Below are positions 1-5,041 of a stretch of 6,078 nt of DNA, one piece after another. A program made the translations under genes and the position numbers. The notes under the pieces are model-generated. The model saw only the letters and a program-made list of their open reading frames with translations, did no database searches and was not told where the DNA came from. The stretch comes from Gemmatimonadota bacterium (lineage in GTDB: Bacteria; Gemmatimonadota; Gemmatimonadetes; Longimicrobiales; Gaopeijiaceae). The stretch is from positions 1-6,078 of the forward strand of contig WGEM01000537.1 of assembly GCA_015492755.1 (NCBI GenBank), in the 5' to 3' direction. The first letter of the stretch is position 1. Each line of letters begins with the position of its first letter.

Positions 1-1
1 C

Positions 2-988
2 CGCACCGCCTGGTCCCTCGCCATCCTGGCGGCACTCCTCCTCGTGGGCACGGCAGGCTATGTGCTCATCGAGCACCAGAGTGTGTCGGATTCCTTCTAC
101 ATGACCGCCATCACCCTCACGGCGGTGGGATACGAGGAGGTCTTCGAACTCTCGCCGGCGGGGCGCACCTTCACGATGGTGCTCCTCCTGAGCGGACTTT
201 CGTGGATGGGGCTCTGGTTCGCCAACATCACCTCCTTCATCGTGGAGCTGGATCTCCAGGGAGCGCTGCGGAGGCGTCGCATCATGAAGCAGATCAGTGA
301 CTTACAGGACCACATCATCGTCTGCGGCGCCGGGCGTACCGGACGCCAGGTGGTGCAGGAGATCCACCAGTTCGGGCACGACTATGTGGTCATCGAACGG
401 AGCCCGGACCAGATCGAACGTCTACGTGAATACGTCCCTGACGCGCTGGTCCTGGAGGGAGACGCCACGCACGACCAGACGCTCCTGGACGCCGGGATCA
501 TGCGTGCGAGGGGCCTCATCGCCTGCCTCAGCGCCGACACGGACAACCTCTTCGTCTGCCTCTCCGCCCGGGATCTGGCCGGCGGACTCACCATCGTGGC
601 GCGCGCCTACGAGGAGGAGACCATCGCGAAGCTCTACAGGGCGGGCGCCGACCAGGTGGTGAGCCCGAACGTGAGCAGCGCCGTGCAGATGGCGTCGATC
701 CTGCTCCGCCCCTCCGCGGTGGCGTTCCTGGACATCGCCACGCGTTCCGCCGACCTGCGCCTTCAGGCGGAGGCAGTGCCCGTGGGTGAGCAGCTCGCCG
801 GAACCACACTGGCGGAAGCGCGACTCCCGGACCGCACCGGGCTCATCGTCATCGCCATCAAACGGGCTGGCGACTGGGGCGCGCTGGAGTTCAACCCCGC
901 CGGCGACGCGGTGCTGCAGAAGGGGGACGAATTGATCGTCCTGGGCAGTGAGGAACAGATCGATGCCCTGCGCTCGTTCGCGGCGTGA
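2..988 (+). CDS. Two-TM potassium channel-type protein with RCK (TrkA-N/TrkA-C) domains, 5'-truncated
   Basis: This is an inner-membrane ion channel subunit of the prokaryotic ligand-gated K+ channel type. The reading frame is open from base 2, so the start lies upstream; 328 codons are visible. The GTG at 44 falls inside the first membrane helix and is not a start. Order of parts, numbering that GTG as residue 1: TM1 (WSLAILAALLLVG onwards, ending near residue 8), a pore helix with filter at about 15-33, TM2 at about 42-66, a basic linker (RRRR at 76-79), a TrkA-N/RCK Rossmann domain at about 88-210 with the nucleotide motif GAGRTG (95-100) and an acidic residue ending beta-2 (VIER, E118), and a TrkA-C lobe at about 236-311. 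Known RCK domains gate such channels in response to ions or nucleotides. Oddity: the filter reads AVGYEE where TVGYGD is canonical. The gene converges on infA. I am confident of the family; ion selectivity is uncertain. Confidence 0.9.
   Translation, partial: RTAWSLAILAALLLVGTAGYVLIEHQSVSDSFYMTAITLTAVGYEEVFELSPAGRTFTMVLLLSGLSWMGLWFANITSFIVELDLQGALRRRRIMKQISDLQDHIIVCGAGRTGRQVVQEIHQFGHDYVVIERSPDQIERLREYVPDALVLEGDATHDQTLLDAGIMRARGLIACLSADTDNLFVCLSARDLAGGLTIVARAYEEETIAKLYRAGADQVVSPNVSSAVQMASILLRPSAVAFLDIATRSADLRLQAEAVPVGEQLAGTTLAEARLPDRTGLIVIAIKRAGDWGALEFNPAGDAVLQKGDELIVLGSEEQIDALRSFAA
122..139 (+). other. Pore selectivity filter codons, non-canonical (AVGYEE)
   Basis: These six codons encode A-V-G-Y-E-E in the pore loop between TM1 and TM2, preceded by TLT. 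The canonical K+ filter is T-V-G-Y-G-D. The central V-G-Y is kept. The threonine at the inner site is alanine, the second glycine is glutamate, and the following aspartate is glutamate. Aligning by the VGY core needs no gap. From memory, some prokaryotic RCK channels carry VGFxEV-like filters, so this may be a clade feature rather than damage. Confidence 0.75.
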
Positions 989-1010
989 CGCGTCGTCTCG
1001 CGCCGCCGCG
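979..1010. repeat. GC-rich inverted repeat between convergent genes, weak terminator candidate
   Basis: CGCGGCG at 979-985 is the exact reverse complement of CGCCGCG at 1004-1010, with 18 bases between them. The stem spans the stop codon of the channel gene and nearly reaches the stop of infA, which is where a shared bidirectional terminator would sit. No T-run follows on either strand and the loop is long. In DNA this GC-rich a 7 bp repeat can arise by chance. Confidence 0.2.
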
Positions 1011-1013
1011 GGC

Positions 1014-1229
1014 CTACTTGTACCGGTAGGTGACGCGGCCGCGGGTGAGGTCGTAGGGGGAGAGCTCACACTTCACCCGGTCCCCCTCCAGGACGCGGAT
1101 GTAGTTCTGCCGCATCTTGCCCGAGAGATAGGCCAGGATCTCATGGCCGTTCTCGAGCTTGACCCGGAACGTCGCATTGGGGAGCACCTCGGTGACGGTG
1201 CCCTCGATTTCGATCGCTTCCTTCGCCAC
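1014..1229 (-). CDS. infA: Translation initiation factor IF-1
   Basis: IF-1 is a small S1/OB-fold protein that binds the A site of the 30S subunit during initiation, together with IF-2 and IF-3. The 71-residue product matches the usual length of about 72. It shows the family landmarks in order: the N-terminal [18 protein letters not shown] strand pair, [15 protein letters not shown], the RVLEGDRV turn, and the highly conserved C-terminal [17 protein letters not shown]. The start is GTG at 1227-1229. No in-frame ATG, GTG or TTG lies nearby upstream, and the product begins MAKEAIE as expected. The nearest purine-rich stretch, AGAGGAAG, is 13 bases or so before the start, a long spacing. The gene follows the DUF5916 gene on the same strand after 84 bp and converges on the channel gene. 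No ribosomal protein genes are next to it, so it is either a dispersed infA or a second copy. Confidence 0.96.
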   Translation of the reverse strand: MAKEAIEIEGTVTEVLPNATFRVKLENGHEILAYLSGKMRQNYIRVLEGDRVKCELSPYDLTRGRVTYRYK

Positions 1230-1248
1230 GCGGAACGTCGCTTCCTCT
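1227..1248 (-). promoter_or_regulatory. infA ribosome binding region and GTG start
   Basis: Read on the minus strand, AGAGGAAG precedes the GTG start by about 12 to 14 bases, longer than the usual 5-9. The start choice rests mainly on homology to the conserved IF-1 N-terminus. The intervening leader contains GCGACGTTCCG (1231-1241), which recurs exactly inside the gene at 1165-1175. Confidence 0.4.
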
Positions 1249-1275
1249 GAGAGTTTACGCGGCCGAAACGGTACA

Positions 1276-1293
1276 CACCCGGCGCCGCGGGTG
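1276..1293. repeat. Hairpin between the DUF5916 gene and infA
   Basis: CACCCG at 1276-1281 and CGGGTG at 1288-1293 form a perfect 6 bp stem with a 6-base loop. It lies about 20 bases after the DUF5916 stop and about 47 bases before the infA start. On the minus strand no T-tract follows, so it is a poor intrinsic terminator. It overlaps a very weak promoter-like pair (TTGCAC, 17 bases, TACCGT) that could serve infA. Either role is a guess; the stem itself is plain in the sequence. Confidence 0.3.
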
Positions 1294-1313
1294 CAACCTG
1301 CCCGTACGCGCCG

Positions 1314-3683
1314 TCACATCCGGAACCGGTAACTGAGCTTCACGAAGAGCCCGTCCGCCAGAGGACGCACGTCCCGGAAGCGGAAGCGCTCCGCGTCTTC
1401 CATCTCCCGGGTGTAGCCCACGTAGAAGACGGTGCCCGGGGACGGCTCATAGGACAGGAGCGCCTCCACGTGCACGTTGTGGCTCACCGAGCCCTGGCGG
1501 GCGGCGCAGAACTCGCCGGTGCATCCGTAGAGCGGGAGCCCCGTCACCGGGTCCCGGAGCGCCGCCACCTCCTGACTCTGGTACTCGAAGATCCCGCGCA
1601 GGAAGAGCGAGCGGCTGAACTGGTACTGCGCGCGGACGCGGGGGATCCAGGCGTTGGACGCCTCGGCGCCGTCGGCCTTCCGCTCCAGGCGCGTGTAGCG
1701 CACGCCCACCTCCATGGCAAGCGCGCGGGTGGGATAGAGGTTGAGGCTCAGGTTCCCGGAGCGTGAATCCGCCAGCTCCACCGGCACGCCGTAGCGGCGG
1801 TCGAAGATGGGGGTTTCGGAGAAGGTGTAGCGGATGTTGCCGCGCACCCGCTCCCACTTGTTCACCCAGAGGAAGACGGTGGTGGAGGGGAGATTCTCGA
1901 AGAGGCCCTGGTCCGGCCGGAAGGGGGCGTAGGTGCCGTCCGGGCGCCGCACGTTCAGGCCCTCGTACGCCTCCGCGGGGAAGGAGAAGACGCTCCGCTT
2001 GTGGTTCCACCAGAGGGTGATGTTGTCCCGGAAGGAGACGCGCCAACCCATCTGGATCTCCCCTTCCTTCAGTCCCCCGCCGGACCAGAACTCGTCGTGG
2101 TCCCAGTAGCCCTGCAGATCCAGCGAGGGCCCCACCTGCTGCACCAGCGCACCGGGCTCTCCGAACCAGTTGTACGAAACGCGCGACCGGAACTGCGTGT
2201 CGCCCACCCGGCGGAAGAAGCCTGACCCGGCCCGAAAGTCGGCGTCGGTATCTTCCAGTTCGGCGTTGAAGGAGAAGGTGCGCCCGGCGCGCTCCACCCG
2301 CGTGTAGAGGAGCCGGCCGGCGCTCCGGCGCTCCGACCCGGGCGTGCGCGTGAGGCTGGTGGCGCCCAGGACCGTCACGGTGTGTCGCCGGCCGAGTTGC
2401 AGCCGCGCGTCGGCGCCCACCACGCGGTTGTAATCGTCGCCGGCCACGGTGCGGTCCGTGTAGACCGCCCCCACCGTGGAGGAGCGTCCCACATCGCCGC
2501 GGATCCGCAGCAGGTTCACCACCGTGTTGGGATCGGAGGCGTCGAAGGCCTCGTCCACCGCGCCCAGGTAGCCCAGGCTCACGCCGCCCACCTTCCCGGT
2601 GAGCTTCGCTCCGGCGATGGGGTTGGCCACCGTCCGGGTGTAGACGAGCTGGCGCGCCATCCCGAAGATCTCGGTTCCCTCCAGGAAGAAGGGCCGTTTC
2701 TCGGGGAAGAAGAGGGCAAAGCGCTCGTTCACCGAGATCTGCCCGGCGTCCGCCTCCACCTGACTGAAATCCGGATTGTACGTGGCGTCCAGCGTCAGGT
2801 TCGAGGTGATCCCGTAGCTGGCGTTGAAGCCGAAATCCGCCCCGGGATCGTCGCGCACCAGACCGCCGGCTTCCGCCGAGTAGGCCCCCACCCGCTTGCC
2901 GGTGAGCACCGGGTTCAGCTCCATGAAGAGCCCCGGGTCCAGGTTGCGGAGCCCGTTCAGCTTCCCGGTCTGCTCCAGGCGGTTGGAGACGTTCCGGGTG
3001 ATGGGCGCCCACGAGTTCTTGTAGCCGTTGCGCTGAATGTTGCGCTCGATCTGAAGGCCCCACGACTGCTCCGGCACCTCCGGGAAACGCAGGCTCTTGA
3101 AGGGGATCTTCACCTCCACCTGGTATCCCCAGTCGGTGATGCGCCCCTCGGAATCCCAGAGGAAGTCGGGGTTGGCGTCGATGGGGTCTCCGAAATGGCC
3201 GCGCCGTCCCGAGGAGCCGCTGGCGTTCCAGATCCCGTCGTGCTGCACGCCCAGCGGGTTCACCGTGAAGACATACGCCCGGCGCTGGTCGTTGAAGGTG
3301 TCCAGGATGATGCGGACGTAGTCGTCGGAGCGGGTGAACCCGTCGCGCTCCGAAAGCGTGGCGCGGATGCCGGAAGGATCGTCGTCGTACGCCTTGATGC
3401 CGAAGTAGATGGCGTCGGCGTCGACGATGACCCGTACCTCCGTCTTCTGCGTGGCGGGGATGCCCTCCACCGGTTCGAACTGTGTGAAGGAGGTGAGCAC
3501 GGCGCCCCGCGCCCAGACCGGGTCGTCCAGGAGGCCGTCCACGCGGATGTCGGCCTGCTCCACCGCAGGCGTGGCCACCTCCAGCTCGCTGGCGGCGCCG
3601 CGGTAGGCGGCGGTGTCGGCCATGGCGCCGGTTCCGGCGAACGTGGCGGCCGCAGCGAGAAACAGGGAGCATTCGGGCAGCAT
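1314..3683 (-). CDS. DUF5916/CBM9-like outer-membrane beta-barrel protein
   Basis: This is a 789-residue exported protein. Residues 1-22 look like a signal peptide with a hydrophobic core (SLFLAAAATFAGTGAMA) and cleavage near AMA-DT. Residues about 45-235 resemble a CBM9-like domain, with IRVDGLLDDPVW, a VDADAIYFGIKAYDDDP strand pair, DDYVRIILDTFNDQRRAYVF and WGYQVEVKIPFKSLRFP. Residues about 255-789 are the DUF5916 barrel, with TYNPDFSQVEADAG (301-314), the hallmark FFPEKRPFFLEG (325-336), and many alternating aromatic/charged strands ending in LSYRFRM. Cysteines C721 and C726 lie in a probable surface loop (LYGCTGEFCAARQ) and could form a disulfide; the only other cysteine is in the signal peptide. 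The ATG at 3681-3683 directly follows an in-frame TAG, so no longer start exists. Odd points are a signal peptide with no lysine or arginine before its core and a weak Shine-Dalgarno. The ligand is unknown; glycan binding or transport is inferred from the CBM9-like part. Confidence 0.9.
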   Translation of the reverse strand: MLPECSLFLAAAATFAGTGAMADTAAYRGAASELEVATPAVEQADIRVDGLLDDPVWARGAVLTSFTQFEPVEGIPATQKTEVRVIVDADAIYFGIKAYDDDPSGIRATLSERDGFTRSDDYVRIILDTFNDQRRAYVFTVNPLGVQHDGIWNASGSSGRRGHFGDPIDANPDFLWDSEGRITDWGYQVEVKIPFKSLRFPEVPEQSWGLQIERNIQRNGYKNSWAPITRNVSNRLEQTGKLNGLRNLDPGLFMELNPVLTGKRVGAYSAEAGGLVRDDPGADFGFNASYGITSNLTLDATYNPDFSQVEADAGQISVNERFALFFPEKRPFFLEGTEIFGMARQLVYTRTVANPIAGAKLTGKVGGVSLGYLGAVDEAFDASDPNTVVNLLRIRGDVGRSSTVGAVYTDRTVAGDDYNRVVGADARLQLGRRHTVTVLGATSLTRTPGSERRSAGRLLYTRVERAGRTFSFNAELEDTDADFRAGSGFFRRVGDTQFRSRVSYNWFGEPGALVQQVGPSLDLQGYWDHDEFWSGGGLKEGEIQMGWRVSFRDNITLWWNHKRSVFSFPAEAYEGLNVRRPDGTYAPFRPDQGLFENLPSTTVFLWVNKWERVRGNIRYTFSETPIFDRRYGVPVELADSRSGNLSLNLYPTRALAMEVGVRYTRLERKADGAEASNAWIPRVRAQYQFSRSLFLRGIFEYQSQEVAALRDPVTGLPLYGCTGEFCAARQGSVSHNVHVEALLSYEPSPGTVFYVGYTREMEDAERFRFRDVRPLADGLFVKLSYRFRM

Positions 3684-3735
3684 CTATCGGTTCGTCTCTG
3701 AAATCCACAATGTGAGGCCCGGCACGACGCCCGGT

Positions 3736-3751
3736 GGCGGAGGGGTCCGCC
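3736..3751. repeat. Perfect 6-bp hairpin in the divergent intergenic region
   Basis: GGCGGA (3736-3741) and TCCGCC (3746-3751) are exact reverse complements around a GGGG loop (CCCC on the minus strand). The element begins 53 bases upstream of the DUF5916 start codon, so it would lie in its leader or promoter. It could be an mRNA leader hairpin or an operator-like palindrome. No terminator tail follows. The structure is visible directly; its function is unknown. Confidence 0.35.
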
Positions 3752-3804
3752 CCGTACGGTGTCGAGTCCTTCAATGTAACGGAATCCGCGGTGCACCCGT
3801 GGGG

Positions 3805-3834
3805 TTGCCCCGCAGTCCGTCGCAGCCTTATCAG
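3805..3834 (+). promoter_or_regulatory. Candidate sigma-70-type promoter for the zinc-ribbon gene
   Basis: TTGCCC at 3805-3810 (4 of 6 to TTGACA) and TATCAG at 3829-3834 (4 of 6 to TATAAT) are separated by 18 bases. Transcription would start near 3841, giving a leader of about 20 bases that carries GAAGGGAG at 3841-3848. The position is sensible and this is the most AT-rich part of the intergenic region on this side, but the match is modest. No comparable promoter could be picked out for the DUF5916 gene. Confidence 0.3.
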
Positions 3835-3860
3835 ACACCCGAAGGGAGCAATCTGCTGGC

Positions 3861-4094
3861 GTGGACATGCCGCGAGACCGGGAAGCACGAGGCTCAGAGG
3901 GCCGGTTCTCGCCTGAGGAGCAGCGGGCCATCGAATCGGAGGCACGCGCCGGCGCGACACCCCTCTGCCCGCGCTGTGGCGTACCGCTGGATGCCCGCCC
4001 CGTCCCGCCGCGGCGGGACGTGTCCTACGTGCGCCGGCGCACGCTCTGGCTCTGCAGCCGCTGCCGCCGGAGCCTCGCCATCGACGACCGGTGA
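3861..4094 (+). CDS. Small zinc-ribbon protein of unknown function
   Basis: The 77-residue product carries two CxxC knuckles, CPRC at 36-39 and CSRC at 65-68, separated by 25 residues. This is the layout of a single four-cysteine zinc ribbon. The segment between them is strongly basic (RPVPPRRDVSYVRRR), which would suit contact with nucleic acid or an acidic partner. The N-terminal 30 residues are charged and probably helical or disordered. There is no signal peptide or membrane segment, so the protein is probably cytosolic. The GTG at 3861 is preceded by GAAGGGAG with a 12-base gap; an ATG at 3867 is an alternative start two codons in. Third-position G+C is high, as in the neighbours, which supports real coding. 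It ends 22 bp before the PorV-like gene and is likely cotranscribed with it. I do not recognise a named family; a transcription or RNA-linked role is only inference. Confidence 0.75.
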   Translation: MDMPRDREARGSEGRFSPEEQRAIESEARAGATPLCPRCGVPLDARPVPPRRDVSYVRRRTLWLCSRCRRSLAIDDR

Positions 4095-4116
4095 GCGCGG
4101 CGGTAGGTTGGCGGCC

Positions 4117-5022
4117 ATGAGACCATCCCCTCGATTCCTCGGGGTCAGCGGTGTTCTACCGGCGCTCCTGATGGCCCTGCCCGCCGTGGCGGGCGCCCAG
4201 GCCGGCACCGCCGTACCCCGCGTGCTGGAGCTCCCCGCCTCCACCCGGGCCATGGCACTGGGCGACGCTTACATGATGAACGCCCGCCACGCCGACGCGC
4301 TCTTCTATCACCCTGCGCTCCTCACCGACGCAGGAGGATTCGGGCTCGACGTCCAGCGGTGGGGTACGGCCGGCACGGCGTCGGCGGCGTCCGCCGCCAT
4401 GGAATGGTTCGGCGGCGGCGTGGGCGTCGGGCTCCTCACGCTCCAGTCAGGCGGGGAGGCGGACCTCTTCGACCCGAGCTCCAGCCCCGCCAGCGAGCGC
4501 GTGGCGGTGGTGGGCTACGCCCGCGAGCTCTTCGGCCTCTCGGTGGGCGTGGCGGGCAAGTGGGTGGAGGCGCGCAGCGGCGGTGCGCGCGACGCCGCGG
4601 CACTCGTGGACGTGAGCGTGGGCACGGAGGTGGGCCCCCTGAGGGCGGCGCTCACCGCCCAGAACCTGGGGGGAGTGATCACGCTGGACAGGGTGCGGCG
4701 GGAGCGCCCCGACCGGGTGCGCTTCGGCCTGGGCGCCTACGGCCAGCCGGTGGGGCCGCTGGACCTGGGGGCCACGCTCTCGGCGGTCTACGACGGTGAG
4801 GGAGTGACGCCCGCCTTGGGCCTGGAGGTGGGGTACTGGCCCGTGGTGGGCCGGACGTTCGTGGCGCGTGTGGGCCTGCGCGACCCGGAGGGGGACGCCG
4901 AGAGCCCCCTCTCCGTCGGCTTCGCCTACTGGGGGGACAACCTGGTGCTGGAGTGGGCGTTCCAGCCCGTGGACGAGGCTGCGGCGTCAGGAACGCACCG
5001 CTTCGGTGTCCGCTGGCGTTAG
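4117..5022 (+). CDS. PorV/PorQ-like outer-membrane beta-barrel protein
   Basis: The 301-residue product begins with a clear signal peptide: a basic start (MRPSPR), a hydrophobic core (VLPALLMALPAVA) and likely cleavage near AGA-QA around residue 27. Next comes ELPASTRAMALGDAYMMNARHADALFYHPALL (about 38-69), which matches the pattern seen at the N-terminus of PorV/PorQ and related barrels (A-R-A-M-x-L-G-x-A ... D-A-L-F-Y-x-P-A). The rest is a series of short amphipathic strands rich in Gly, Val and aromatics, ending HRFGVRWR, consistent with a small outer-membrane barrel. PorV is known to shuttle type IX secretion substrates in Bacteroidota; no other type IX component is visible here, so that role should not be assumed. 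The start is fixed by the signal peptide and a weak GGTAGG nine bases upstream, even though the frame stays open much further upstream. A FadL-type or generic barrel is the main alternative. Confidence 0.72.
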   Translation: MRPSPRFLGVSGVLPALLMALPAVAGAQAGTAVPRVLELPASTRAMALGDAYMMNARHADALFYHPALLTDAGGFGLDVQRWGTAGTASAASAAMEWFGGGVGVGLLTLQSGGEADLFDPSSSPASERVAVVGYARELFGLSVGVAGKWVEARSGGARDAAALVDVSVGTEVGPLRAALTAQNLGGVITLDRVRRERPDRVRFGLGAYGQPVGPLDLGATLSAVYDGEGVTPALGLEVGYWPVVGRTFVARVGLRDPEGDAESPLSVGFAYWGDNLVLEWAFQPVDEAAASGTHRFGVRWR

Positions 5023-5041
5023 GAGCCCGGGAGGCGGTCCG

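Noticed and set aside
422..1069. A 215-codon minus-strand open frame antisense to the channel gene and overlapping infA
   Set aside because: It has no domain-like content and conflicts with two well-supported genes.
2382..3701. A 439-codon plus-strand open frame antisense to the DUF5916 gene
   Set aside because: The composition (Val, His, Gly, Arg rich) is that of an antisense shadow, with no motif, signal or Shine-Dalgarno support.
3706..3715. CACA-T-TGTG mini-palindrome in the DUF5916 leader as an operator
   Set aside because: Only 4 bp per arm with no second copy nearby, so chance is a sufficient explanation.
1447..3960. An 837-codon open frame on the minus strand overlapping the DUF5916 gene in another frame
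   Set aside because: Its translation is low-complexity (Arg, Gly, Pro, His rich) with no recognisable domain. The overlapping DUF5916 frame has a signal peptide and family motifs. It is a GC-rich shadow frame.
3613..4116. A possible long N-terminal extension of the PorV-like protein, since the frame is open from 3613
   Set aside because: The extension reads as low-complexity sequence, overlaps the zinc-ribbon gene and the DUF5916 start, and would bury the clear signal peptide that begins at 4117.
5023..5041. A shared terminator between the convergent PorV-like and halogenase-like genes
   Set aside because: The 19 bp gap holds no stem followed by a T-run on either strand.
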